Assembly (NCBI GenBank): GCA_020850755.1 | Contig: JADZEB010000034.1 | Span: 21,544 to 85,543 of the forward strand | Direction of reading: 5' to 3' | Length of the DNA stretch: 64,000 bases | From: Alphaproteobacteria bacterium | GTDB lineage: Bacteria > Pseudomonadota > Alphaproteobacteria > Acetobacterales > Acetobacteraceae | Shown: piece after piece, positions 9,281-18,059 of the stretch | How positions within the stretch are numbered: position 1 is the stretch's first letter | Layout of the letters: every line of letters begins with the position of its first letter | Position numbers and translations under genes: made by a program | Notes under the pieces: generated by a model | The model's input: the letters and a program-made list of their open reading frames with translations, nothing else | Told to the model about the DNA's origin: nothing | Database searches by the model: none

Positions 9281-10186
9281 TCAGCGCTCCTTGCGCCGCA
9301 ACCCTCTCCCTCTCCCCCTCCCCGCCCCTCCATCCAGGAAGCGGGCGAAGATCGCCGCCGTGGCCTCGGTCGCGGCCGCCCCGCCGATCCCCTCCGTCGC
9401 AGCCTTCTCCGCCCCCGGGATCAGCGCGGCGAAGGCATCATGCATCGGAAACAGCATGTCGGTGCGCGCGCAGGCCGCCAGCGTCGGCACCCGCAGCCGC
9501 CTGAACCGCCGCGCCTTGTCGTAGCGGAAGGCGGCGCGATAGCTGTGGTGGTAGGTGGTGATCGCCTTCAGCACCTCGACGAACTTGGCGTGCAGCCCCG
9601 GCCCCGAGGGCAGGCCGGTGGGGCGGCGATGCAGGGCGTCGGTCGCGTACCAGGGCCAGAAGGTGTAGGTGTCGCGCACGAAGTGCCAGGCCCAAGCGAG
9701 ATACTGCCCTTGCAGGTCGGGCGTGATGGCGGGGGCGTATTTCGCCAACAGCTCGGCCTGTAGCTCGGGCGTGTAGATGCCGACGCCATCGAGGATCAGC
9801 CGACGCACGCGGCCGGGCGCGATCAGCGCGATCTCGGCCGCGATCGAGGCGCCGGTATGCGTGCCGTAGAGATCGAAACGCTGGAGCCCGAGCGCGTCGA
9901 GCGCGGCCAGATGCACGCGCGCGAAGAAGGCGATGTCCGGCACCGCGGGCATGGCGCCGGCGGAATCGCCATTGCCGAGCGTGTCGGGCGCGATCGCGCG
10001 CCGTCCTTGCAGGGCGAAGGCGGCAAGCAGCGGCTCGAGCGTCCTGGCCGAACCGGGCGAGGCATGGATCAGCACCACGGGCGGGGCATCAATGCGCGCG
10101 CGGCGGGCGGCGGGGGCGGCGGTGCGGTAATGCACCTGGCCCTGCTTCACATCGACGAAGCCGCGGCGGATCGGAACCTTCTGCAT
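9281..10186 (-). CDS. Alpha/beta-hydrolase fold protein with atypical nucleophile elbow
   Basis: A 301-residue cytosolic protein of the alpha/beta-hydrolase fold: strand-turn VVLIHASPGSARTLEPLL (oxyanion region), APDTLGNGDS, and the elbow DLYGTHTGASIA. In this fold the elbow is G-x-nucleophile-x-G with Ser, Asp or Cys; here the middle residue is H110 (G108-T-H-T-G112), so the usual nucleophile is absent. A possible acid/base partner region is ACARTDMLFP. It could be an enzyme using a different mechanism or a non-catalytic member. It ends 98 bases from the convergent MORN gene and diverges from the MFS gene. Confidence 0.75.
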   Translation of the reverse strand: MQKVPIRRGFVDVKQGQVHYRTAAPAARRARIDAPPVVLIHASPGSARTLEPLLAAFALQGRRAIAPDTLGNGDSAGAMPAVPDIAFFARVHLAALDALGLQRFDLYGTHTGASIAAEIALIAPGRVRRLILDGVGIYTPELQAELLAKYAPAITPDLQGQYLAWAWHFVRDTYTFWPWYATDALHRRPTGLPSGPGLHAKFVEVLKAITTYHHSYRAAFRYDKARRFRRLRVPTLAACARTDMLFPMHDAFAALIPGAEKAATEGIGGAAATEATAAIFARFLDGGAGRGRGRGLRRKER

Positions 10187-10412
10187 CGGGCGGCACTCCT
10201 GGCGGGGAAGGGGCTGGGCGGTTGCGCGCCGCCGATGCTCGGCCCTGCGCGCGGCGCTGGCAAGACGGGGCGAGGGCCCCGGCCGGCGGGACGGCGCTTG
10301 CGGCGCGGCGCGCGGGATGCTTCAACCGCGCTCCCCCATTTCGCGGAGGAACCGCCATGCCGGCCCGCGCCGGACACGCCACGCCCCGGCGCCGGCCGGA
10401 TGCCCGCCTGCC

Positions 10413-11666
10413 ATGAGCGCCGCGACAAGTAGCGCCGCACCGGTCGATGCGCTGGCGGGCGCCGGCGCGGGCGCGCGGCTCCTGCGCGGCTTCCTGCCCT
10501 TCGCGATCGCCTACCTGCTCTCCTTCCTGCTGCGCAACGTGAACGCGGTCGCCGGCCCGGCCATCGCCGCCGATATCGGCGTCGACCAGGTCGCGCTCGG
10601 CGTGCTGACCTCGGCCTATTTCGCCGCCTTCGCCGGGGTGCAGCTGCCGATGGGCCTCTCGCTCGACCGCTACGGCCCGCACCGCACCGAGGCGTTCCTG
10701 CTGCTGTTCGCCGCCCTTGGCGGGGCGGTGTTCGCCACCGGCCACTCGGTCGCGGCGCTGGCCGCGGGCCGCGCGCTGATCGGCTTCGGCGTCGGCGCCG
10801 GGCTGATGGCCGCCTTCACCGCCAATGCGCGCTACTGGCCGCCCTCGCGCCTGCCGCTGGCCAATGGCTGCGCGCTCGCCTTCGGCGGGGTCGGCGCCGC
10901 GCTCGCGACCGAGCCGGTGCAGCGCGCCGTCGCCCTGTTCGGCTGGCGCCCCCTGTTCTGGGGCCTGGGCGCGGCGGCGCTGCTGCTGTCTGCGGCGCTC
11001 GCGCTTGCCGCGCCGCGCCGCGCGCCCGCCCGTGCCGGCGCGCCCGCGCCGCAGACCATCACCCAGCAGATCGCCGGCATGGTGGCGGTCCTCTCTGCGC
11101 GCGCCTTCTGGCGCGTCGCCGTGCTGGTGCTGACGACGCAGGCGGTGTGGCTCGGCTACCAGAGCTACTGGACCGGCGTCTGGCTGCGCGACGTGGCGGG
11201 CCTGTCGCCGGATGCGGCTGCGCGCGCGCTGCTGTGGGGGGCGGGCAGCATCGCGCCCGGCTTCCTGGCGAGCGGCATCCTGGCCGAGCGGCTGGGGCGG
11301 CGCGGCATCTCCACCGCCTATTCGGTGGCGGGCTGGAGCGGCATCTTCATCCTGATCCAGATCGCGCTCTGCCTTGCCCCGGCCGCGGCCGCGCCGGCCT
11401 TGTGGGTCGGCTTCTTCTTCTTCGGCGCCGGCCCGGTGGTAGGCTATGTGATGGTGACGCGCGAGTTCCCGCCATCGCTCGCCGGCCGGGCCAACACCGC
11501 GCTCAACCTGCCGATGTTCGTGCTGACCTTCGCCGTGCAGGCGGGCGTCGGGCCGATCGCGCAGCATGTCGGGCACGAGGCGGTGCTGGGCGCGCTCGTG
11601 GTGGTGCAGGTGGCGGGCTTCGCCTGGTTCCTGATCGACGCCAGGCCGCGCCGCCCCGCGCGCTGA
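10413..11666 (+). CDS. Major facilitator superfamily transporter
   Basis: A 417-residue inner-membrane protein with about twelve helices. Seen: the motif-A region between helices 2 and 3, GVQLPMGLSLDRYGPHRTEAF, and a helix-4 GRALIGFGVGAGLMAAF. The MFS family moves small solutes by uniport, symport or antiport; the substrate is unknown. ATG at 10413 was chosen because it directly precedes a normal N-terminus leading into helix 1, whereas the in-frame extension upstream is an Arg/Pro-rich shadow. It converges on the slipin gene with a 9-base gap. Confidence 0.85.
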   Translation: MSAATSSAAPVDALAGAGAGARLLRGFLPFAIAYLLSFLLRNVNAVAGPAIAADIGVDQVALGVLTSAYFAAFAGVQLPMGLSLDRYGPHRTEAFLLLFAALGGAVFATGHSVAALAAGRALIGFGVGAGLMAAFTANARYWPPSRLPLANGCALAFGGVGAALATEPVQRAVALFGWRPLFWGLGAAALLLSAALALAAPRRAPARAGAPAPQTITQQIAGMVAVLSARAFWRVAVLVLTTQAVWLGYQSYWTGVWLRDVAGLSPDAAARALLWGAGSIAPGFLASGILAERLGRRGISTAYSVAGWSGIFILIQIALCLAPAAAAPALWVGFFFFGAGPVVGYVMVTREFPPSLAGRANTALNLPMFVLTFAVQAGVGPIAQHVGHEAVLGALVVVQVAGFAWFLIDARPRRPAR

Positions 11667-11675
11667 TCCCGCGCG

Positions 11676-12512
11676 CTAATCCTGCGCCGGCGGCACGCTT
11701 TCGGGCGGCGACGCCTTCGCCCCGCCGCCCGGATCGACCGGCAGCACCGCGCCGGGCAGGCCGAGCACGAAGGTGTTGCCCTTCGATTCCGCCACCGCCT
11801 GGAGCGCGCGCATCGGCAGGAGCGCCGGATTGTCGGCAGCGAGCCGCGCCGCATTGGCCAGGCTGCGCAAGGCCGCCGTCTCGCCGCGGGCGCGTTCCAG
11901 CGCCGCCTGGCCCTGCTTGCGCGCCACCAGAAGCTGGGCATAGGCCTGCTTCAGCTCGCCCGACAGCATCACGTCGCGCAGCTCCACCGCCTCCAGCGCC
12001 GCCCCCATCGCCGCCAGCCTTTCCGCGCAGGCATCGCGCACCGCCGTGCCGATCGCGGCGCGCTTCTCGATGATCTCGTCGAGCGTGAGCGCGGCCACCG
12101 CCTCGCGCAGCGCCACCTGCAAGGCGGCATAGAGGGCGTCGGGATAGGCGGCAGTCGGAAAGCGCGACAGCCTGGCCTGGTGCGCCGCCTCGGCCGAGGT
12201 GATGCGATAGGTCGCGAGCATGGTCAGCTTCACCGCCGCGCCGTCGGCCGAGAGCATCTCCTGGCCGGTCAGCGGCAGCACGGTGGGCCGGCCGTCATAG
12301 GCGACGATCTCCTGGTGGCGCCAGGGCAGCAGGTTGCGGTAGCGCCCGGGCGGGGCGCGCCCGGCCACGCGGCCATCGACGATGCGCAGCGCGAGATCGT
12401 GGTCATAGACGGTCTGGCCCTGCGCCAGACGCCGGCCGAGCGCGCCCAGGAACAGCGCGCCCATGATCGCGACGGCGAGGAGCGCGAGCAGGATCGCAAC
12501 GGGCTGGTTCAT
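11676..12512 (-). CDS. Slipin / SPFH (band 7) domain membrane protein
   Basis: A 278-residue protein with one N-terminal membrane helix (residues 5-25) followed by an SPFH domain (about 30-190) and a short coiled region (ELKQAYAQLLVARKQGQAALERARGET). The core blocks LPLTGQEMLSADGAAVKLTMLATYRI and LDEIIEKRAAIG are typical of stomatin-like slipins. Such proteins oligomerise at the membrane and organise protein quality control or microdomains. Slipins are often next to an NfeD gene; no NfeD is present here. Confidence 0.85.
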   Translation of the reverse strand: MNQPVAILLALLAVAIMGALFLGALGRRLAQGQTVYDHDLALRIVDGRVAGRAPPGRYRNLLPWRHQEIVAYDGRPTVLPLTGQEMLSADGAAVKLTMLATYRITSAEAAHQARLSRFPTAAYPDALYAALQVALREAVAALTLDEIIEKRAAIGTAVRDACAERLAAMGAALEAVELRDVMLSGELKQAYAQLLVARKQGQAALERARGETAALRSLANAARLAADNPALLPMRALQAVAESKGNTFVLGLPGAVLPVDPGGGAKASPPESVPPAQD

Positions 12513-12866
12513 CGCCGGCGGCTCCTTCGTCTCGGGCGGGCGGGGGCCGTGGACCTACACCCCGAAGGGCGCCCCGTGCCGGCGGGGGTTGTCCACCCGC
12601 AGGGCCGGCGCGCGGCTGCCTTGCGGCTGCCCTTCGGGGCTTCGGCCAAGAACCCCTTGCGAGCGGGAGTTGAACCCGAACAGGGGGCCGCCGATGCCCG
12701 CCACGCGCGGCGATGCCGTGCGGGCGGTTGGGCCAGCCCCGGCGACAGTGTAACGCGCCCTCCCCGCGCCGGGGAAGGCAGGAGCGATGCGGGTGCGGAA
12801 TGGCCGCGGGCGTGATGCGCGGCCGCGTGCCGCGATGGCGGCAGGGCGGTGCTGCGGGGCGATGCG

Positions 12867-12939
12867 GCGGGGCGGAGCGGCCGAGCGGCGGGGCGGAGCG
12901 GCGGAGCGGCGGGGCGGAGCGGCGGAGCGGCGGGGCGGG
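12867..12939. repeat. 21-bp tandem array, about 3.5 copies
   Basis: The unit GCGGGGCGGAGCGGCGGAGCG occurs at 12867-12887 (two differences), 12888-12908 and 12909-12929, followed by a partial unit. It is intergenic and likely to vary in copy number by slippage. Confidence 0.9.
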
Positions 12940-13208
12940 GCGGCGGCGAGGGGACGTGTCGGGGCTGGCGCGTCCCGGCTCTGGTCCGGCGCGCGCGGCG
13001 GGATGCGGGGTGCGGTGCAGTTCCGCCGCGCGGCTGCCCTGTCGGCCCGGCGCGTGTGGCCGGATGGCCGGCGGCGCGGCGGGGGCGCCTGCCGGATGGG
13101 CTCGTATCGCCGCGCGCCTTGGCCGCATGCCTTGCCGGCGTGGTGGCGGCCGCCTCGCCGGGCGTCGAGGGGCGGCGACAGATTGGGGCGTGCCCGGACC
13201 GGCCCGGA

Positions 13209-13285
13209 CTTGACCCCGACTTGGCCCCGACTTGGCCCCGAGTTAGCCCCGAGTTAGCCCCGAGTTAGCCCCGACCTGATCCGGA
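13209..13285. repeat. 11-bp tandem array, six to seven copies
   Basis: Units alternate by block: CTTGACCCCGA once, CTTGGCCCCGA twice, then GTTAGCCCCGA three times, ending with a degenerate unit CCTGATCCGGA. The ordered variants suggest sequential duplication. Confidence 0.9.
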
Positions 13286-13496
13286 TCTGGCCCGGACCGC
13301 GGGCGCCTCGGCGCTGGGTGGGAACGGTCCGGGCGCGCATGCCCTCGGCGATGGTGGTGTCGTGCCGGCCAGGCATGGCGCGGTTGCTGGCGGCAGGGCC
13401 GGCCCCGGTCCCGGCGATGGCGGCCCGGCTGCGCGGCAAAAATTGGTGTGGCTGGCAGGTGCGGCGCTGGCCGGCGGCGAGGCCGGCCTGCGGCGT

Positions 13497-13895
13497 TCAG
13501 CCCCGTTGCGGGCGGGGGCGTTGGGGCGCGGCGGCGGGCGAGGGCACGGGAACGGGAACGGGAACGGGTGCAGGCGAGGTGGCCGGGCGCGGCAGCCAGG
13601 CGCGCCAGCGCGCTCGCTTGCCCATGCCCTTGCCCCCGCGCTCGGACTCGGCCAGGCCCATGATCGCCGCGCCCATCGCCGCGCTGCCGAAGGTGATCGC
13701 CGAGAACACGACCAGCAGCACCAACGCCACGAGGCCGTCTGTGCGGCTGCCATGCAGCATCAGGCTGCGCAGGCCCGCAATGTCGAGCGCGAGCAGGAGC
13801 GCCACGAACAGCCAGCCCGCGCCGATGCCCACCAGCGTGTGGCGCAGCAGGAAGCGCAGGAAAGGCAGGCTTTCGCGTGGCAGGCGCGTGCTCAT
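13497..13895 (-). CDS. Small two-helix membrane protein, unknown function
   Basis: A 132-residue protein. Two membrane helices are evident (TLVGIGAGWLFVALLLALDI and LVALVLLVVFSAITFGSAAM), then a basic segment and a tail of PVPVPVPS repeats. That tail is encoded by a CGGGAA hexanucleotide repeat (about 13547-13564), so its length may vary. The N-terminus MSTRLPRESLPFLRFLLRHT is basic. It shares strand and spacing (95 bases) with the GNAT gene upstream. I do not recognise the family beyond a resemblance to short conserved membrane proteins of alphaproteobacteria. Confidence 0.6.
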   Translation of the reverse strand: MSTRLPRESLPFLRFLLRHTLVGIGAGWLFVALLLALDIAGLRSLMLHGSRTDGLVALVLLVVFSAITFGSAAMGAAIMGLAESERGGKGMGKRARWRAWLPRPATSPAPVPVPVPVPSPAAAPQRPRPQRG

Positions 13896-13990
13896 GGCTG
13901 CCAGTCTGCCGCCCGCCCGCCTCGCCTGTCGAGCGGAATCGCCCCGCCCCGACCGCGTTCCCGCGCCGGCCGGCTGGGCGCTGTCGCCGC

Positions 13991-14545
13991 TCAGCCTTCG
14001 GGCGGGGTGGCCTCGCCCGGCCCGAGCGCGCGCTGCATCAGCACGCTGTCGACCCACTGGCCATGCTTCCAGCCGATCGCGGGCAGCAGCCCGACCTGGG
14101 CGAAGCCCATCCGCTCGTGCAGGCGGATCGAGCCCAGAGTCTGCCGCCCGCCGATCACCGCCACCATCTGCCGCGCGCCGAGCGCCTCTGCCGCCTCGAT
14201 CAGCGCGGCGAGCAGCGCGGCGAGCAGCGCGCCCCCGACGCCGCGCGCTTGCGCCTCGGGCGCGACATAGACCGAATCCTCGACCACGAAGCGATAGCCG
14301 ATGCGCGGGCGATACTGGCTGCAATAGGCGTAGCCGAGCACGGCGCCCGAGCCGGGCTCGGCCGCGACCAGATAGGGAAAGCCCTTCTCCAGCAGGGCGG
14401 CGCGGCGGGCGGCCATCTCGGCCGCTGGCGGCGGGTCGTATTCCCAGCTGGCGAAGCCGTGGCTGACGGCATGGCCATAGATCGCGGTGATGGCCGCGAT
14501 ATCGGCCTCGGCCGAGGGGCGGATCAGGGGGGCGGTGTCGGGCAT
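13991..14545 (-). CDS. GNAT acetyltransferase, phosphinothricin-acetyltransferase-like
   Basis: A 184-residue GNAT enzyme. The acetyl-CoA binding motif A is VAPEAQARGVGGALL, preceded by the beta-4 strand YRFVVEDSVYV, and followed by LHERMGFAQVGLLPAIGWKHGQW, which matches the Pat/Bar/MddA group that acetylates phosphinothricin or methionine sulfoximine-like amino acids. This annotation gives a fold and subfamily, not a proven substrate. The start at 14545 was preferred over one 22 codons upstream because the upstream segment is Pro-rich and unlike the family N-terminus IRPSAEADIAAITAIY. Confidence 0.8.
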   Translation of the reverse strand: MPDTAPLIRPSAEADIAAITAIYGHAVSHGFASWEYDPPPAAEMAARRAALLEKGFPYLVAAEPGSGAVLGYAYCSQYRPRIGYRFVVEDSVYVAPEAQARGVGGALLAALLAALIEAAEALGARQMVAVIGGRQTLGSIRLHERMGFAQVGLLPAIGWKHGQWVDSVLMQRALGPGEATPPEG

Positions 14546-15004
14546 GGCAGGCTCGGCGACGGGGGGCGGAGGCAGGGGCGTCACGGGCGCATGCGCGCGG
14601 TCGCGCAGCATAGAACGGTCGCCGGCGCGGCGGCAGGTGCGTCGCCGGGCAGGCGGGGCGGATGGTCATGGGCGGCGGCCTTCCCGATCCGCCCCGGCCC
14701 GGCGCCGCGGCGAATGGATGAGACGGCACCGAGAGGGGCGGACCCTTGCGCCCCGCCCGATCGCTCCGCCCGATCGCCCCGCCCTGCCCCGCACGGCGGG
14801 AGAAGGGCGACCGGGTGCGCGGAAACGGATGAACGCGGGCACCGCCGCCCCCAACCCCCGCCGCACCACCACACACCGCCCACCCTTGCCACCCGCCCCG
14901 GGCCGGTGTGGGATGGTCCGGCGCGGGATGGCGTTGCGGGGTCGCAACGCTCTGCGCCCCCGCGCACGAAACACATGCGCGCGACGCATCAAGGAGCCGG
15001 GACC
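14546..15004. other. Gene-free gap between divergent genes
   Basis: The gap holds 459 bases of GC-rich sequence without a convincing gene. The only element I can support is the ribosome-binding AAGGAG at 14991-14996 that serves the gamma-glutamyltransferase start. Runs such as CGCCCGATCGC near 14755-14785 are repetitive but too short to call an array. Confidence 0.5.
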
Positions 15005-16612
15005 ATGAAGGGCGTGATCGTTTGTCCGCAGCCGCGGGCGGCAGATGTCGGTGCGGCGATCCTCAATCGCGGCGGCACCGCCTTCGATGCGGTGCTGGCC
15101 ACCGCCTTCGCCCAGATGGTGTGCGATCCCTTCATGTGCGGCGTGGGCGGCATGGGCAGCCTGCAATATTTCCGCGCCGCCGACGGCGCGCACGGCATGA
15201 TCGACTTCCACGCCCGCGCCGGGGCCAAGGTCCGCCCCGACATGTGGACCGCCGACTTCAAGGGCCGCAGCGAGATCTCGGGCTACACCCTGTTCGAGGA
15301 CCAGCGCGGCGAGCTCGGCTACACCGCGATCATGACCCCGGGCACGGTGCGCGGCTTCGCCGCCTTCCACGCCCAGTTCTGCAAGATGGGCTGGGCCGAG
15401 CTGCTGGCGCCCGCCGCCGCCATGGCGCGCACGGGCTTCGCCATCACGCCGTTCTATCGCGACTTCCTCACCCGCAAGCCGCAGCCCGGCCTGCCCACGG
15501 GGCTCGAGCGGGTGAAGAAGACCGCCGCCTCCGCCGCCCTGTTCCTCAATGCCAAGGGCGCGATCCACGAGGTGGGCGAGCATTTTGTCAATCCCGACAT
15601 GGCGCGCACCATCGAGCGCATCGCCAAGGCCGGGCCGGAGGATTTCTATGTCGGCGAACTGGGCCAAGCGATCGCCGCCGATCTGGCCGCCAATGGCAGC
15701 TACATCACCGCCGAGGACCTGAAGAACTACCGCGTGCGGCCGGGCAAGCCGGTGATCGGCAGCTATCGCGGCTTCGAGGTCGCGTCGAACCCGCCGCCCG
15801 GCTCGGGCGCGGTGCTGATCGCGATGCTGAACATCCTGGAGAATTTCGACCTCGGGCGCTGCCCGCCGGGCAGCGCCGATCATCTCGACCTGGTCGCGCG
15901 CGCGATGGGCGCGGCCCATCTCGACCGCGAGAAATGGCTCGGCGATCCGGACTTCGCGGATGTGCCGGTGGCGGAGATGATCTCCAAGGAACGCGCGGCG
16001 ATGTGGGCGGGCGAGATCCGCAAGGGCTGGCTGCCCGGCAACCGCAAGGGCGAGCCGCCCTCCTGCACGACGCATCTTTCGGTGATGGACGCGGCCGGCA
16101 ATGCGGTCTCGGTCACGCATACGCTCGGCACCGGGGCGGGCGTGGTCACGCCGGGCCTGGGCTTCCAGTACAACAACGCGATGAAGCTGTTCGACCCCAT
16201 CCCCGGGCGCAAGAACAGCATGGAGCCGGGCAAGGCGCGCACCACCGGCATGGTGCCGACCATGCTGCTCAAGGGCGGCCGGCCCTGCATGGTGGTGGGC
16301 GCGCCGGGCGGCAGCGTGATCATCTCCTCGGTGCTGACCTCGATCATCAACATCATCGATTTCGGCATGAGCGCGGTGGAGGGCGTCAGCTTCCCGCGCA
16401 TCCATTGCGAGGGCGGGCCGGTGTTCTGCGAGGCGCGCGTGCAGGAGGATGTGGTGGCGGAACTTGCGCGCCGCGGGCACGAGGTGCGCCACAGCCCGAT
16501 CAGCTACGACCCGCAGATGAGCCGCGCGCATGTGATCTGGCGGCCCGAGGGCGGGCGCTGGCAGGGCGGCGCCGATCCGCGCGGCGGCGGCGGCGTCGCC
16601 TGGGCGTGGTAG
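15005..16612 (+). CDS. Gamma-glutamyltransferase family protein without signal peptide
   Basis: A 535-residue Ntn-hydrolase of the GGT family, which transfers or hydrolyses gamma-glutamyl groups (glutathione and analogues). Seen: the autoprocessing site SCTTHLSVMDAAGN with nucleophile T355, the conserved VGGMGSLQYF N-terminal block, the substrate-binding stretch NPPPGSGAVLIAMLN, and GAPGGSVIISSVL near the end. The processing produces a large subunit of about 354 residues and a small one of about 181. Unlike classical bacterial Ggt it starts directly with the domain and lacks a secretion signal, so a cytoplasmic site is likely. AAGGAG lies 8 bases before the ATG. It is followed by an aminotransferase 124 bases downstream. 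Confidence 0.9.
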   Translation: MKGVIVCPQPRAADVGAAILNRGGTAFDAVLATAFAQMVCDPFMCGVGGMGSLQYFRAADGAHGMIDFHARAGAKVRPDMWTADFKGRSEISGYTLFEDQRGELGYTAIMTPGTVRGFAAFHAQFCKMGWAELLAPAAAMARTGFAITPFYRDFLTRKPQPGLPTGLERVKKTAASAALFLNAKGAIHEVGEHFVNPDMARTIERIAKAGPEDFYVGELGQAIAADLAANGSYITAEDLKNYRVRPGKPVIGSYRGFEVASNPPPGSGAVLIAMLNILENFDLGRCPPGSADHLDLVARAMGAAHLDREKWLGDPDFADVPVAEMISKERAAMWAGEIRKGWLPGNRKGEPPSCTTHLSVMDAAGNAVSVTHTLGTGAGVVTPGLGFQYNNAMKLFDPIPGRKNSMEPGKARTTGMVPTMLLKGGRPCMVVGAPGGSVIISSVLTSIINIIDFGMSAVEGVSFPRIHCEGGPVFCEARVQEDVVAELARRGHEVRHSPISYDPQMSRAHVIWRPEGGRWQGGADPRGGGGVAWAW

Positions 16613-16736
16613 ATCGGGCGTGGTGGATCGGTCGTGGTAGTCGGGGCGTGGCGACGGGCGGCATGCTAGTCTGAACGCGCGCGGCCGAGCCAGACAAGGC
16701 CGGGCCAGACAAGGCCGTGCACCAAGGAGGGCGGTC

Positions 16737-18059
16737 ATGATCAAACGGGACAGGTCGAAGGCGCTGTTCGAGCGCGCGGTGAAGGTCATGCCCGGCGGCA
16801 ACAGCCGCACCACGGTCTGGAGCGCGCCCTTCCCGCTCTATGCCGCGCGCGGGGCGGGCTGCCGCATCTGGGATGTCGAGGGGGTGGAGCGGCTCGACTT
16901 CCTCAACAACTACACCGCCCTGATCCACGGCCATGCCCATCCGGCCATCACCGCGGCCGTCGCCGCGCAGATCGCCAACGGCACCTGCTTCCCGATGCCG
17001 ACCGAGGCGGAAGTGGCGCATGCCGAGCTCTTGTGCGCGCGCATCCCTTCGTTCGAGCGCATCCGCTTCGCCAATACCGGCTCGGAAGCGGTGATGATGG
17101 CGGTCAAGCTCGCCCGCGCCCATACCGGGCGGGCCAAGATCGCCAAGACCGAGGGCGCCTATCACGGCAGCTACGACCCGGTGGAAGTGAGCCAGGACAC
17201 GCCGCCCGCGCTCTGGGGCAATGGCGATCCGCCCACCACCGCCTATACCAAGGGCACGCCCAAGGGCATCCTCGACGATACCATCGTCATCCCCTTCAAC
17301 AATGCCGAGCAGGCCGAGCGCATCCTGCGCGCGCACCGGCACGAGCTGGCCTGCGTGCTGGTCGATCCGGTGCCGAACCGCACCGGCATGCTGCCGGCCG
17401 ATCCGGCCTATCTCGCCACACTGCGCCGCGTCACGCAGGAGCTCGGCGCGCTGCTGGTCTTCGACGAGGTGATCAGCTTCCGCATCGGCTATCGCGGCGC
17501 GCAGGGCGCCTTCGGCATCGAGCCCGACCTGACCAGCGTCGGCAAGATCATGGGCGGCGGCTTCGCGGTGGGCGCGGTTGCGGGCAAGGCCGAGTTCATG
17601 GCGCTGATGGACCCGCGCGCGGGCAAGCCGGCGGTGCCCCATGGCGGCACCTTCAACGCCAACCCGGTGACGATGATCGCCGGGCGCATCGCCATGGAGA
17701 TGATGGACGAGGCCGCCTTCGCGCGCCTGAACGGGCTCGGCGATCGGCTGCGCCGCCAGGCCGGCGAGGCCTTCGCGGTGGCCGGCGTGCCGGGCCAGAT
17801 CTGCGGTGCGGGCAGCCTGTTCCGCCTGCACATGACGGCGCGGCGGCTGTTCGACTATCGCTCGGCGATCCTTACCCCGGCGGAAAGTGCCGCCACCAAG
17901 GCCGTCACCGAGGCGATGCTGGAGGGCGGCATCCTGATCTCGCCGCAGGGCATGGGCTGCCTTTCCAGCGTCATGGGCGAGGCCGAGGTGGATCGTTTCA
18001 CCGAGGTGCTGCTGGCGGCCTTGCGGGCGGTGGCGGCGCGCGGCCTTGCCGCCGAGTAG
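16737..18059 (+). CDS. Class III PLP aminotransferase, glutamate-1-semialdehyde-aminomutase-like
   Basis: A 440-residue PLP enzyme. PLP-binding K270 lies in SVGKIMGGGFAVGA, with the preceding LVFDEVISFRIGYRG (D243) that contacts the pyridine nitrogen and the GSEAVMMAVKLAR block. It resembles HemL, but comparable HemL-like paralogues in proteobacteria act on other amino-substrates; the position after a gamma-glutamyltransferase rather than haem genes argues against a primary haem role. A strong AAGGAGG site lies 6 bases before the ATG. Possible co-transcription with the GGT gene suggests joint processing of a gamma-glutamylated or amino-acid compound, an inference only. Confidence 0.85.
   Translation: MIKRDRSKALFERAVKVMPGGNSRTTVWSAPFPLYAARGAGCRIWDVEGVERLDFLNNYTALIHGHAHPAITAAVAAQIANGTCFPMPTEAEVAHAELLCARIPSFERIRFANTGSEAVMMAVKLARAHTGRAKIAKTEGAYHGSYDPVEVSQDTPPALWGNGDPPTTAYTKGTPKGILDDTIVIPFNNAEQAERILRAHRHELACVLVDPVPNRTGMLPADPAYLATLRRVTQELGALLVFDEVISFRIGYRGAQGAFGIEPDLTSVGKIMGGGFAVGAVAGKAEFMALMDPRAGKPAVPHGGTFNANPVTMIAGRIAMEMMDEAAFARLNGLGDRLRRQAGEAFAVAGVPGQICGAGSLFRLHMTARRLFDYRSAILTPAESAATKAVTEAMLEGGILISPQGMGCLSSVMGEAEVDRFTEVLLAALRAVAARGLAAE

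Larger units (their letters stand above)
12513..13496. other. Low-complexity gene-free region with two tandem arrays
   Basis: Nearly 1 kb with no supported gene. It is extremely GC-rich and carries a 21-bp array and an 11-bp array, listed separately. Overlapping frames on the plus strand translate the 21-bp array as Gly/Ala/Glu/Arg heptads and look like artefacts. A tRNA T-arm-like sequence at about 12664-12678 (minus strand) does not extend into a full tRNA. Confidence 0.6.

Noticed and set aside
12650..12745. T-arm-like sequence GGGTTCAACTCCC on the minus strand, suggesting a tRNA or two-piece tmRNA
   Set aside because: No partner for the acceptor strand is found upstream or downstream, no anticodon arm fits, and no tag-coding sequence of tmRNA type is near. 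Best explained as chance in GC-rich sequence; a covariance-model search would settle it.
12787..13268. Overlapping plus-strand frames over the 21-bp array
   Set aside because: They are open in all frames only because the 21-bp unit is a multiple of three and lacks stops.
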